This document shows, in pieces, positions 1 to 8,698 of a stretch of 61,533 nt of DNA. Below the pieces are notes generated by a model that worked only from the letters and a program-made list of their open reading frames with translations, ran no database searches and was not told the origin of the DNA. The stretch is taken from positions 1 to 61,533 of IMG/VR virus record IMGVR_UViG_3300020436_000012; one strand, 5' to 3'. This DNA comes from a virus. Within the stretch, counting starts at the first letter, position 1; each line of letters begins with the position of its first letter. Position numbers and translations under genes: made by a program.

Positions 1-22
1 TTTATATAGGATAATTGAATAA
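1..22 (+). CDS. 3' end of an upstream gene (partial)
   Basis: Bases 2-22 read as six sense codons (LYRIIE) followed by TAA, and this stop overlaps the ATG of the next gene (TAATG). The same stop/start overlap recurs at 4082 and 43882, so this is probably the tail of a real head or head-tail-connector gene cut by the window edge. Nothing can be said about its function. Confidence 0.4.
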
Positions 23-1296
23 TGGCACCTCCTGTAGGGATTACAGCATTTAGAGTAAGAATTACAGAACCAGAATTGCTGGATAATTATGCTGATTTTT
101 TACGTGGAGTAAAAAGAGCTGGTAAGCCTGTTGTTGGAGGAAAGAGAAAAAGCAAACTACGCGGCGAAGCAGCTCAACAAGCAATAGAAACCGAACTAGG
201 TAGGTTTGTTAAAGCAACCGTTAGAGGGGGTAACGCTCGTCTTATTCCAGATTTTGAGATTAACGCAGCAGAAATATCTACACCTTTGGCTGCAGCTCTT
301 GGGTTAGAAGACGTAACAGAAATAGAAGCAAAAGCAACTCGCGGGGGAGATAAGGGAGCGACTGTTGGACAAGCCTCTCCTTTTGCTTTTGAAGACGGAA
401 AACCCGTAGGATCACTATCTTTAACAGAAGCAATAAAAACAGCAGCAAGACAAGCTGACCCAGGAATAGATATTGAAGATAGAAGAGGGGTAATAAGAGC
501 CGCTAGAAAAGCTTTAGGAGTTGCTCCTAAATTTTTTGATTTAATTAAGGAAAATGATCCCGATTTATTTATGCGGTTTTATCGTAAAGCAAAACTTCTA
601 CAAATCTCTAAGTTTACAAAAAGTAAAAATGGAAATGCTCTTACGTCGGTTGATGTAATAAATATATCATTTCCTTTAAATAAATTTACTGCTCCCCAAC
701 CTTTCACTATGGAAATAACCGATCCCGCCGCTCTTGTTTTAAAATTAACCGAATCTTTTGAAAAACAGTTAATTAATAGTTTATTAGATACTGCTCCAGC
801 AATAGCAACAAGTTCAACAGAAGATTTTGTGGATCAACTACAAGCATTACCAGGTAAAGCAAAAGTAAGAGGTACAGCAGCAGGTGTTGAATTTGACATG
901 ATAATGGAATACCCATCAGGTGCTAGTATTCCGATGACAACAGGTAGAGTTAGGGGGTCACGTAAGCGTAAAGGTAAAAGACAAAGAGCTATGCAACCCA
1001 CTATCACTAGTGCGCAACTTACTGCTTCAGTGCAACGATCTTTGTTTGCTCGTATGCCAAAAGGACCTGCAAAAGGACCTCCTTTAAGTGAAGAAATTTT
1101 AACTAACAGAACTGGACGATTTGTTAAAAGTGTTTTTACTCAAATTAGAGGAAACTTAATTAGGTATTATTATAATCCTATTTATCAAGTTCACGAAGAC
1201 ACTGGAAGAGCACCTAGTGATACGATAGAGGGCAGTATAAGAAATATAACACAAAGACAGGTCGGGAGACAATTTAACATTCTGAAAGGATTTTGA
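22..1296 (+). CDS. Probable head-tail connection / minor tail protein, unrecognised
   Basis: A 424-residue soluble protein directly upstream of the tail terminator and tube genes. Phages of this type normally place neck or tail-completion proteins (HK97 gp10-like) here. The N-terminal half is rich in Lys/Arg and Ala, and there is another basic cluster around residues 310-325 (RGSRKRKGKR). The C-terminal section (YQVHEDTGRAP) loosely resembles ends of tail-completion proteins, but I recognise no family with certainty. At 424 residues it is much longer than a normal gp10-type protein (about 110-150), so it may be a fusion or a different minor virion protein. It starts on the overlapping TAATG of the previous gene. 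The role is inferred from position only. Confidence 0.5.
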   Translation: MAPPVGITAFRVRITEPELLDNYADFLRGVKRAGKPVVGGKRKSKLRGEAAQQAIETELGRFVKATVRGGNARLIPDFEINAAEISTPLAAALGLEDVTEIEAKATRGGDKGATVGQASPFAFEDGKPVGSLSLTEAIKTAARQADPGIDIEDRRGVIRAARKALGVAPKFFDLIKENDPDLFMRFYRKAKLLQISKFTKSKNGNALTSVDVINISFPLNKFTAPQPFTMEITDPAALVLKLTESFEKQLINSLLDTAPAIATSSTEDFVDQLQALPGKAKVRGTAAGVEFDMIMEYPSGASIPMTTGRVRGSRKRKGKRQRAMQPTITSAQLTASVQRSLFARMPKGPAKGPPLSEEILTNRTGRFVKSVFTQIRGNLIRYYYNPIYQVHEDTGRAPSDTIEGSIRNITQRQVGRQFNILKGF

Positions 1297-1328
1297 TTAC
1301 ATTTTTATTGGATGTAAAAAAATAAGGA

Positions 1329-1357
1329 TTGCAGATACTAGTAGGGTCTGTTATACT
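1329..1357 (+). promoter_or_regulatory. sigma70-like promoter before tail terminator/tube genes
   Basis: TTGCAG (1329-1334), 17 bases, TATACT (1352-1357), in the 86-base gap before the gene at 1383. Transcription would start near 1364. The position suits separate high-level expression of the tail tube protein. It was read by eye and shares the TTGCA -35 core with the promoter at 28546. Confidence 0.5.
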
Positions 1358-1382
1358 CAATAATAGACTAGGGAAAAAATAA

Positions 1383-1835
1383 ATGGCAAATAGTCGAAGA
1401 AGAGAAATCGTAAATTTCCTTGTCACACAACTGAAGTCAATAGACAAACAAGCTTCTGGATTTGATTCAAATTATACATACAATTTCGATCTATCAAATA
1501 ACGTTTTCAGAAGATTAAAGTTTATAGATGAGGTTAATGATTTTCCGTCTTTATACGTAACTGCGGGAATTGAGACTAGAAATTATAATACCCAAAGTTT
1601 TACTACAGCAAATCTTCCTTTAGTTATTCGTTGTTATGTAAAACAAGAAGAGTCTCAAGATGGTCTGGAAAATATAATTGATGATGTGGAACACGTTATA
1701 TATGGTATAGGATCACAGGCTGATAAAGGAATTTTACAACTCGATATTACCAGTATATCAACAGACGAAGGATTATTAGAGCCTTACGGTATCGGAGAAG
1801 TTAATCTAACTGTTATATACGAATTAGAAGAATAA
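1383..1835 (+). CDS. Tail terminator protein (gpU-like)
   Basis: A 150-residue protein just upstream of the tube protein, the standard place for the protein that caps the tail tube and joins it to the head. The sequence has the alpha/beta pattern of tail terminators: an N-terminal helix, then FPSLYVTAGIE, a beta strand LPLVIRCYVKQE, an acidic helix LENIIDDVEHVIYGI, and a closing strand VNLTVIYELEE. Length fits the family (about 130-160). A promoter-like sequence lies about 20 bases upstream. The assignment combines fold pattern and position; it was not confirmed by a profile search. Confidence 0.65.
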   Translation: MANSRRREIVNFLVTQLKSIDKQASGFDSNYTYNFDLSNNVFRRLKFIDEVNDFPSLYVTAGIETRNYNTQSFTTANLPLVIRCYVKQEESQDGLENIIDDVEHVIYGIGSQADKGILQLDITSISTDEGLLEPYGIGEVNLTVIYELEE

Positions 1836-1852
1836 TTAAAGGAGCTTAAAAA

Positions 1853-3160
1853 ATGGCTGCATCGCTAAATTTACAAAGAAATACAAAAGTTTTTTACTCC
1901 ACCGTCGATCTTAACGGTGGGGCTGCGGCTACTGCAATGAGTCCCGCTAATACCTACGAAGTAGAAGTTTTAGCAGGATTTGCTTTTAGTCAGTCTGCAG
2001 CGACTCAAGACATTACATCGCTCGAAAGTGGTTTAACACCGGATCGTTCTACACAGAGGTTCAATACAGCTATTAACCCGGTTGATTGGAATTTCCAGTG
2101 TTATTTAAAACCCACACGAGCCACTGGAGTAACAGGAGCCGCAACTACCAACCAGCACGAAAGTGGTAACGCATTACCAGTCGCTGACTGGTTCTTATGG
2201 CAAGCACTGTTAAGTGCTACGTCCCCCGCTACAGGCACACAATTACAAAGTGCTTGGCAAGGAACTGCCGCAACTACCATTTCAAAATGGGAGAACCGTA
2301 ATCGTGCTGCTTCTGCAAACGTTGCTGCTTGTAATCCAAACTTTGCTACTGCAACAGAAAACCATCTTTATATGAAAGTCGATAACGTTGTTTATCAGTT
2401 GGCTAACGCCGCTGTTAACCAAGTGTCTATTGATGCCGCTATCGATGGAATTGCTACCTCAACTTGGACTGGTTTTGCTACCAACCTTGTAGAGCTTACA
2501 GGAGCACCAAGAAACGTTGCTATTAACGTCTTCGGGGGTGTTCTAAACAACGGTACTACTGTTGGTGCCGCATCTTCAATTGATATTTTTAAGACTAACG
2601 GTTCTACAGTAAATACCTCTAAGTTCCATCCTTGGAACTCTTACAATGTTGCAAGTACAGCTACTAGCGCAGAGTTTATTAAAAACCGTTTATCTACAAT
2701 TGATATTGTAGATGGGTCTGGAGGTACAGATCCTGCTAAACACACCTTCCCCGTTACTGGACTAACATTCGATATTAATAATAACATTACATATCTAACG
2801 GCGGAAGAGCTAGCTTCTCTTAACCAGCCAATCACTCAGTTTACTGGAGTTCAATCCATCTCTGGTTCGATTAGTGCTTACTTGAGAAGTGGCGGAGATG
2901 CTGCTGATAACTCAGCAACCTTCTTACGCAATATTGTTTCTAACACAGCTACTCAAACAGCTCAAGGCGCACAAGCAAACCTTAAGATTGGTGGTGCAAC
3001 AGCTCCTTACTTTGCTATTGATATGCAAGCGACTCAGTTCAGCTTCCCAACACATACTATTGAAGATGTTATTGGAATTAGTGCTGAATTCTTGGCGCAA
3101 GAAACAACAGCACAAAAAGGTGCAGGAGCAAACGTAACTTTTGTTACTCAAGCCGCGTAA
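1853..3160 (+). CDS. Major tail tube protein
   Basis: A 435-residue protein with a strong ribosome site (AAAGGAG) between the tail terminator and the tail-assembly chaperones, the fixed position of the tube protein. The N-terminal region carries QDITSLESG and DRSTQRFNTAINPVDW, which look like tube-protein core strands. It is longer than a minimal tube protein (about 200-250), so the middle (roughly residues 140-290, rich in Ala/Thr/Asn) probably adds an exposed domain on the tail surface. The composition is less AT-rich than neighbouring genes, as is common for an abundant virion protein. Hundreds of copies should polymerise around the tape measure. Confidence 0.75.
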   Translation: MAASLNLQRNTKVFYSTVDLNGGAAATAMSPANTYEVEVLAGFAFSQSAATQDITSLESGLTPDRSTQRFNTAINPVDWNFQCYLKPTRATGVTGAATTNQHESGNALPVADWFLWQALLSATSPATGTQLQSAWQGTAATTISKWENRNRAASANVAACNPNFATATENHLYMKVDNVVYQLANAAVNQVSIDAAIDGIATSTWTGFATNLVELTGAPRNVAINVFGGVLNNGTTVGAASSIDIFKTNGSTVNTSKFHPWNSYNVASTATSAEFIKNRLSTIDIVDGSGGTDPAKHTFPVTGLTFDINNNITYLTAEELASLNQPITQFTGVQSISGSISAYLRSGGDAADNSATFLRNIVSNTATQTAQGAQANLKIGGATAPYFAIDMQATQFSFPTHTIEDVIGISAEFLAQETTAQKGAGANVTFVTQAA

Positions 3161-3196
3161 TAAAATAATTTCTAAAGAGGGGTTAGAAAAAAATTC

Positions 3197-3286
3197 ATGT
3201 GGGTGTTCATCGTGTTAACAATGTATCTAGCTTATCCCCTCGGCTGGATTCAAGTTGAAATCGGTGGACACCCTTTTTATTTATGA
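3197..3286 (+). CDS. Possible 29-residue hydrophobic peptide
   Basis: An open frame of 29 codons starting MWVFIVLTMYLAYPLGW and ending GGHPFYL lies in the gap after the tube gene. Its stop overlaps the first in-frame ATG of the next gene. A purine run (AAAGAGGGG) lies about 15 bases upstream, rather far for a ribosome site. The N-terminal half could be a membrane segment. It coincides with the hairpin described at 3201-3278, so the sequence may be constrained as RNA instead. Low confidence as a gene. Confidence 0.25.
   Translation: MWVFIVLTMYLAYPLGWIQVEIGGHPFYL
3201..3278 (+). terminator. Hairpin followed by T-run after the tube gene (attenuator?)
   Basis: GGGTGTTCATCG (3201-3212) pairs fully with CGGTGGACACCC (3262-3273): 12 pairs including two G-U, followed by TTTTT. 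The loop is long (49 bases), so this is not a classical terminator. It sits where a phage would want to lower expression between the abundant tube protein and the catalytic-level chaperones. Confidence 0.4.
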
Positions 3287-3300
3287 AAGGAGAGGGGAAA

Positions 3301-3771
3301 ATGAGCAAGATCGCATCCCTAATGGCAACTGAAACAGTTGTCGACGTTGAATTCCCAGATATTGAGGGATTCATAATTAGTTTAGTATATTTAAACAGAG
3401 AGGATTTGGTTAAAATTAGAAATCAAAGTCTAACTTTTAAGTTTAATAAAAGAACTCGGCAAAGAGAAGAAGAAATTGATAATGATAAGTTTCTAGCTGC
3501 TTATACAGAAAAGGCAATTAAAAACTGGAAAGGGCTTAAAGTTAAACATCTTCCGATGCTTTTACCTGTTGATATTAGTTCAATGGATTCAGAAGAGAAT
3601 ATTGAGTATTCTGTAGAAGAAGCCCGTGATTTGGTAACTAATTCTACTATTTTTGATCAGTTTATTACTGATACAATGAACGAGTTTGAACAATTTTCAA
3701 TCACTAAAAAGGAAACCGACGAAAAAAACTCACAAACTACCTCCGTAGCCAGTTCCAAAACGGGGGGATGA
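3301..3771 (+). CDS. Tail assembly chaperone (gpG-like)
   Basis: A 156-residue protein between tube and tape measure, where lambda has gpG. The ATG at 3301 is chosen because AAAGGAGAGGGG lies directly before it; the earlier in-frame ATG at 3283 would translate that ribosome site. The N-terminal part has beta-rich FPDIEGFIISLVYL and the rest is charged and helical, ending in a Ser/Thr-rich tail. Family role: binds the tape measure protein and recruits tube subunits, but is absent from the virion. The last codons sit on a -1 slippery sequence that would fuse it to the next frame. Confidence 0.65.
   Translation: MSKIASLMATETVVDVEFPDIEGFIISLVYLNREDLVKIRNQSLTFKFNKRTRQREEEIDNDKFLAAYTEKAIKNWKGLKVKHLPMLLPVDISSMDSEENIEYSVEEARDLVTNSTIFDQFITDTMNEFEQFSITKKETDEKNSQTTSVASSKTGG
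3762..3768 (+). other. -1 programmed frameshift site GGGGGGA
   Basis: In the frame of the gpG-like gene the bases read ..ACG GGG GGA TGA, so G_GGG_GGA is a perfect X_XXY_YYZ heptamer directly before the stop codon. A -1 slip places the ribosome on ATG AGC, the exact frame and first codon of the following 104-codon frame, giving a fusion of about 260 residues. Frameshifting between these two genes is a conserved property of long-tailed phages. Confidence 0.8.
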
Positions 3772-4082
3772 GCCAAGAGCAGTATCTCTTAATGTGCGAA
3801 CAAATGGGTTGGGAACCCAATCCAGAAGAGATGCCGCTAGAACCAAAAGATTTATCTTATGAAGCACAAGTTGCTTTAACTTTGTTTCAAGTGCTACCTG
3901 ATAAGATAGAAGGCATGAATGGAGTTTGGTTAGGAAAAGATTTTGCCGGTCTTGGAGACATTATGGAACTATATGGAATTGAAGGTAATAGAGATGCCTT
4001 TAATTTACTTTTGCATATAATAGCAGAAGCTTCTAAATTCTACGAACAACAACGCAAAGTTCAACAAGCGAGAAAAGGTTAA
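3768..4082 (+). CDS. Tail assembly chaperone, T part of a gpG-T frameshift product
   Basis: A 104-residue frame (-1 relative to the upstream chaperone) beginning MSQEQYLLMCEQMGWEPNPE. It lies between the gpG-like gene and the tape measure, as lambda T does. It has no good ribosome site of its own, since the preceding bases are the G-run of the slippery site, so it is probably made mainly as the C-terminal part of a gpG-T fusion. The sequence is mostly helical and acidic with a basic C terminus (QQRKVQQARKG). Its stop overlaps the tape measure start (TAATG). In the family, the T domain contacts the tube protein during assembly. Confidence 0.7.
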   Translation: MSQEQYLLMCEQMGWEPNPEEMPLEPKDLSYEAQVALTLFQVLPDKIEGMNGVWLGKDFAGLGDIMELYGIEGNRDAFNLLLHIIAEASKFYEQQRKVQQARKG

Positions 4083-7000
4083 TGGCGAAAAAAACCAAAG
4101 TACAGATTGCAGTCGAGACTACAGGAAGTAAAAAAGCAGCCAAAGAGATAGAATCTGTTGGCCGCCAACAAACTCGTCTGGGTCAAGCTAGCGCTTCTGC
4201 TGGTAGAGAATTCTCTGCTCAAGCATCAGGTTTAGGCGGTCTTGTTTCTGCATATGCGGGAGCGGCTGCTACTATCTTTGCTCTTTCCGCAGCTTTTGAC
4301 GCCTTAAATAGAGCAGCAAGAGCTGAACAAACTCTTGCCGGAGTTAACGCTTTAGCTGCAGGTATCGGGGAAAGCGGCCCTGAAGTTCTAAGCATGATTC
4401 AAAGAATCACTAAAGGACAGTTGTCACTAGTTCAAGCAGCGGAGCTTGCTAACTTAGCTTTGTCCTCTGGTTTTAGCACTGAACAATTAGAAGGTTTTAC
4501 GGATGTTGCTATGAGAGCTTCTAGAGCATTAGGTAGAGACTTAACAGATTCATTCCAACGCCTTGTTCGAGGTGCTGTTAAGTTAGAGCCAGAACTTTTA
4601 GACGAATTAGGTATTTTCACTAGAATTGAGCCTGCTGCAGAAGCTTATGCTGCTTCTGTGGGTAAAGTCGCGAGTCAATTATCGAGATTTGAAAAAAGAC
4701 AGGCTTTTGCTAACGCAGTTTCAGAAGAGGGTGCAAGAAAGTATGCAGATATTGATATTGAAGCAGATACTGCCGCACAATCTCTTGAAAAATTAGCTGC
4801 TACGGTTAGTGATTTGGCAACTAATATCGGTGGGGTAATAGCTAGAGCACTTGCTCCCTTTGCAGAAATATTAACTTCACCTATTGCCGCAATTGGTTTG
4901 ATGGGCGTTTTAATTAAGACAGTTTTTGGAACAGCTTTGAGAGAAGCTACTCAGCGCCTAACCTCGTTTAACGCCAACCTTAGAACCTCTACAGACAATT
5001 TACAAGATAATTTAAGTAGCACTAAACGAATAGGACAGGCTAACTTAGAATTTTCAGAAGGCATGAAAGGGGTAACACTAAACGTAGCCAGAGCGTCTGC
5101 CGCAAACGAGGCTGAATTTAAGTCTTTAACCAAAAAAGCTAAAGCTCAGACAATTACAACAGCAGAAACTCGTAGATACAATCAAATAATAGAGCAAGAA
5201 ATTGCTGCGTTGAATAGAGAAAAAGCAGCCCTAGAAAATAGCGGTAAAGCGACAGCAGCTAAGACGGCTAGAATTGGGGTTCTTGAGAGAAGAGTAAAAC
5301 AATTTACCATTGCACAAACCGCCGCAAATGCAAGACTAAAAGCGTTCGGTCCAGTAGCAAAAGCCGCAGGGGCTGCTGCTATTGGTTTTGGTAAAGCAGT
5401 GGCATCTGCTGGTAAAATTGCATTAAGAGCTTTAGGCATTATTTCAATGATTGTTACTACTTTGTCTATTCTAATTACTGTAGGCGCAACAGTTTTAGAC
5501 GCTTTTGGTTGGTTAGATATTGTAGTTGAAAAAACCCAAAAAACAGTGCGATTTCTTAAAGAGCTTCTCAGCATTACAAAAGAATTTAATCAAGCGGGAC
5601 GGGGTATTGAATCTGTCGTGGAGAATATTGATATACCGGACACATTAACAGGTAAAGGAATTAGGCCTGATGGAAGGATAGGTAAAAGAAACCGTAAAAG
5701 ATCTGCAGATTCTATCAGAGATGCAGTGGAAGAAACCGTAAAAGCTGCTCCAGCAGCAGGGTTTGCTAGCGCTGACGAGTTTGTAAAAGCTTTTGAAAAA
5801 CAACTAGGTATACGAAGCGACTCAGTAACTGCCCTAGCTAGAAAGTTGTTTAAGAAAATAGGACAAGAATCTCAAGGTACTATGCGTGGTCGTACACTTT
5901 TTGCAGAGGCCGGTGGGATGACTTTAAAAGCAGCTGACAAAGTGTTAGAGGCAAGACGAGGAGAGTTACGCGTTACAAACGATATACTTAAAAATGAGAG
6001 TTTAAGCTTACAAAAGCTAGGAGCAAGATTTGCTTCAGCAAAAGAATATAATGGATTAACAGAAGAAGATAAAGAAAGACTGGAGAAACGAGATAAAGCT
6101 CAATTAAGCATTTTACAATCTCAACAACTTCAAGTTAATTTTCTACAAGCGTTACGCAGTGGCTCCGCTACCATAGAACAGCTTGAACAAAAACGTGGAG
6201 CAATATTAGCTAAAATTAAAAACTTATTGAAAGAAGGTGGTGACACAAATAAAGAGACAGCAAAAATCCTTCAAAAAGATTTAGATAATTTAAATGAAAA
6301 TGCAGAGGTTCAGATTGCAATTTTAAAAACAAGAAAACAAATTCAAGAAACTTTCTCTGCCCAAATTAAAGCCGCCGATCAACTTGGTAAAATGAATATT
6401 TTAACCTTAGAGGGTGATAAAGCCTCTTTTAAGATAGCAGTAAGCAAAAAAGAGCAGTCAGCTGCGCAACTAACAAATTTACAACAGCAATTTGCTGCAG
6501 GTAAAGAGTTTTTAGATGTTGAAAGAGGACGTAGAGATATAGGCAGAGAACTTACGGATATTGAAAAACAACGAGCTGCTTTAGCTCGTACAGCAGAGTT
6601 AGCTATTGTAGGACAATTCCAAGCTATTGTAGAACAAAGTCAAAAACTAAAAGATAATTTAGACAAACAAACTTTGGCATATAAAAATCAAATTACTCTT
6701 TTAAAACAACAAAATGCTTTACAGTCAGCAGATCGGTCGCTTAAACTAAGTGAACAAAGACTTAAAACAGAGCAAAAATCTCTTGCGAATAGTGTAAAAA
6801 CTCTTCAAGTTGAGAGAGCTTTGGCTAAGGCACGAGCGGAAGGAGCTGATTTAGATAGGCAGGGACGCAATAAGAGAGCAACTGATATTGCGGCTGAGTT
6901 TGGTGATTTGTTAAGTCCACAAAGACAGAGAGCACTAGAACTTAGAATCGCTAGGAGTGATTTAGAAGCTTTACGGAAGACAGTAGAAGCCCAAAAAGCT

Positions 7001-8698
7001 ACTATAAGAGATAGAGCAGCACTAGAAAAAACTTCTCTCGAAAAACAACAGAAAGAATTACAAGCACAATTAGGTGGAGAAGGGGGTGGCTTAATAGCAA
7101 AAAGATTTGCTGCGCAAAGAGCTCTTGATCTAGCAAAAATTAAAGCTGATCAGGAAACCCGAGAATTAACGGCTAACCAGCTTGAAGCACAGGTAAAATT
7201 ACTTGATAAGCAACTAGACGGTTTCAGAGGACACGTTGAAGGGTTAGCCCGTATTTTGGCAGCTGACAGAATTGAAAGACAGCTTATGATGTCAAAACCA
7301 GGCGAGTTTGCGCAAGGGGGTAGAACTGTTGCACAAGAAAGAAAGTTTAGACTTGATCAACAAATGGAAGGCGTTGCAACAGAGATAAATAACATAATAG
7401 CGAAGATTGGTGGTCAAGGAGGTGGACTTACTAACCTTCTTAATACTATTAGGACCCGATCAGACGAGATTTTTAAACTACAACAAAAGAATGTTGGGGG
7501 TAAAACGGATGCTGCTGAGGCTGACGCACGTCTCAAAGCACAAGAAGCTCTCAATGACATACTTGAGAAAATAAAAAATAACGCAACCATCACAGCCACT
7601 GAAATTCAAAAATTAGATAATAAACTCAAAGAAGCTGGAATTAGCACCGCAAACTTAGCGGCTAAATTTGCAGATGCGGATAACGAAATGTTGCAAATTG
7701 CTAAAGATGTTGCTTCCTCTTTATCTGGTGGAATTGCTCAAGGACTACGAGATTTAAATGATGCCTTACTAGAGGGCACACTAACAATGGAGAACTTTAA
7801 AGAAGGATTTAAAGAAACCTTTATAAATATTGCAAAAGATATTCAAGGAAAAATATTTGAAAGAACTGTAGTCAAACCTGTAGAAAGCTTTATCAATGAA
7901 AAAGTGTTAGGAGCTTTTGGTTTTGCTCCAGATAAAAAGATTGAAGATGCTTTGGTTACCTCTACTGGCGGAACAGCCATGCTAGTAACTATGGCTCCGA
8001 GCGCTACATCTGTTGATCCTACTGAAATACTTAAAAAGCAATGTGATGCTGCCTCAGTAAAAGTTGATAATTTAGGAACGTCTTCAGACACAGGAGGAAA
8101 CTTCTTGATGGATATGTTTGGTAAAATTGGAGATGTCTTAGGTGATTTTGGAAGTGCTTTGTTAGAGGCAGGACAAGGAGTATTTGATTTTGTTGGAAGT
8201 CTATTCCAAGGGATTAGTGGTCTCGGTGGCGGTGGCGGCGGTGGCTTCTTTGGCAGCATCTTTAAAGGCTTTGGAAGCTTCTTTGGTAATATCTTTGGAG
8301 GAGGTGCAAGTGTAGCACCGACAGTAGGTGTTCCTGTTTCTCCTTCTATTCTACCTCCTGTTACAATGTTTGCAGCACGCGGAGGTTTAGTCAAAAGAAT
8401 GGCAGCAGGTGGGATGTTAAGAGATAGAATTCCTGCTATGTTAGAGCCAGGTGAATTTGTGATTCGTAAACCAATGGCAAAAGCTATTGGAGGGCCAGCG
8501 CTAAATGCAATGAACGCTCACGGAGCTATGGGCGGTCCTCAGAATGTAGTGGTTAACATGCATAACGAAGGAACTGCCCAAGAAACCTCAGAACAGCCTA
8601 GTGTCCAAGTTAGCCCCGAAACAATCATTGTAGATATTGTCACTAGGGATTTGAAAAACAACGGTCCAATTAGACAAGGAATTAGGAAATCACTATAA
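4082..8698 (+). CDS. Tail tape measure protein
   Basis: A 1538-residue protein with the features of tape measures: a hydrophobic helix near residues 51-74, a longer hydrophobic stretch near 444-475 (IALRALGIISMIVTTLSILI), and long Lys/Glu/Gln-rich coiled-coil regions through the middle. It also has a glycine-rich segment near 1380 and the typical C-terminal end (GGLVKRMAAGGML, then LEPGEFVIRKPMAKAIG). It sets tail length and may be ejected with the DNA. At about 0.15 nm per residue it implies a tail of roughly 230 nm, longer than that of lambda. The gene overlaps the stop of the chaperone and the start of the next gene by one base each. Confidence 0.95.
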   Translation: MAKKTKVQIAVETTGSKKAAKEIESVGRQQTRLGQASASAGREFSAQASGLGGLVSAYAGAAATIFALSAAFDALNRAARAEQTLAGVNALAAGIGESGPEVLSMIQRITKGQLSLVQAAELANLALSSGFSTEQLEGFTDVAMRASRALGRDLTDSFQRLVRGAVKLEPELLDELGIFTRIEPAAEAYAASVGKVASQLSRFEKRQAFANAVSEEGARKYADIDIEADTAAQSLEKLAATVSDLATNIGGVIARALAPFAEILTSPIAAIGLMGVLIKTVFGTALREATQRLTSFNANLRTSTDNLQDNLSSTKRIGQANLEFSEGMKGVTLNVARASAANEAEFKSLTKKAKAQTITTAETRRYNQIIEQEIAALNREKAALENSGKATAAKTARIGVLERRVKQFTIAQTAANARLKAFGPVAKAAGAAAIGFGKAVASAGKIALRALGIISMIVTTLSILITVGATVLDAFGWLDIVVEKTQKTVRFLKELLSITKEFNQAGRGIESVVENIDIPDTLTGKGIRPDGRIGKRNRKRSADSIRDAVEETVKAAPAAGFASADEFVKAFEKQLGIRSDSVTALARKLFKKIGQESQGTMRGRTLFAEAGGMTLKAADKVLEARRGELRVTNDILKNESLSLQKLGARFASAKEYNGLTEEDKERLEKRDKAQLSILQSQQLQVNFLQALRSGSATIEQLEQKRGAILAKIKNLLKEGGDTNKETAKILQKDLDNLNENAEVQIAILKTRKQIQETFSAQIKAADQLGKMNILTLEGDKASFKIAVSKKEQSAAQLTNLQQQFAAGKEFLDVERGRRDIGRELTDIEKQRAALARTAELAIVGQFQAIVEQSQKLKDNLDKQTLAYKNQITLLKQQNALQSADRSLKLSEQRLKTEQKSLANSVKTLQVERALAKARAEGADLDRQGRNKRATDIAAEFGDLLSPQRQRALELRIARSDLEALRKTVEAQKATIRDRAALEKTSLEKQQKELQAQLGGEGGGLIAKRFAAQRALDLAKIKADQETRELTANQLEAQVKLLDKQLDGFRGHVEGLARILAADRIERQLMMSKPGEFAQGGRTVAQERKFRLDQQMEGVATEINNIIAKIGGQGGGLTNLLNTIRTRSDEIFKLQQKNVGGKTDAAEADARLKAQEALNDILEKIKNNATITATEIQKLDNKLKEAGISTANLAAKFADADNEMLQIAKDVASSLSGGIAQGLRDLNDALLEGTLTMENFKEGFKETFINIAKDIQGKIFERTVVKPVESFINEKVLGAFGFAPDKKIEDALVTSTGGTAMLVTMAPSATSVDPTEILKKQCDAASVKVDNLGTSSDTGGNFLMDMFGKIGDVLGDFGSALLEAGQGVFDFVGSLFQGISGLGGGGGGGFFGSIFKGFGSFFGNIFGGGASVAPTVGVPVSPSILPPVTMFAARGGLVKRMAAGGMLRDRIPAMLEPGEFVIRKPMAKAIGGPALNAMNAHGAMGGPQNVVVNMHNEGTAQETSEQPSVQVSPETIIVDIVTRDLKNNGPIRQGIRKSL

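Noticed and set aside
1297-1317. Hairpin TTACAT/ATGTAA after the first full gene, as a terminator
   Set aside because: The stem has only six weak pairs and is followed by A, not T, on the + strand; no - strand transcript is expected here.
3283-3300. ATG at 3283 as start of the gpG-like gene
   Set aside because: The codons from 3283 are the AAAGGAGAGGGG ribosome site of the ATG at 3301.
7843-8394. 183-codon - strand frame opposite the tape measure
   Set aside because: Pro/Lys/Ser-rich mirror of the Gly-rich tape measure segment, no ribosome site, wrong strand for the operon.
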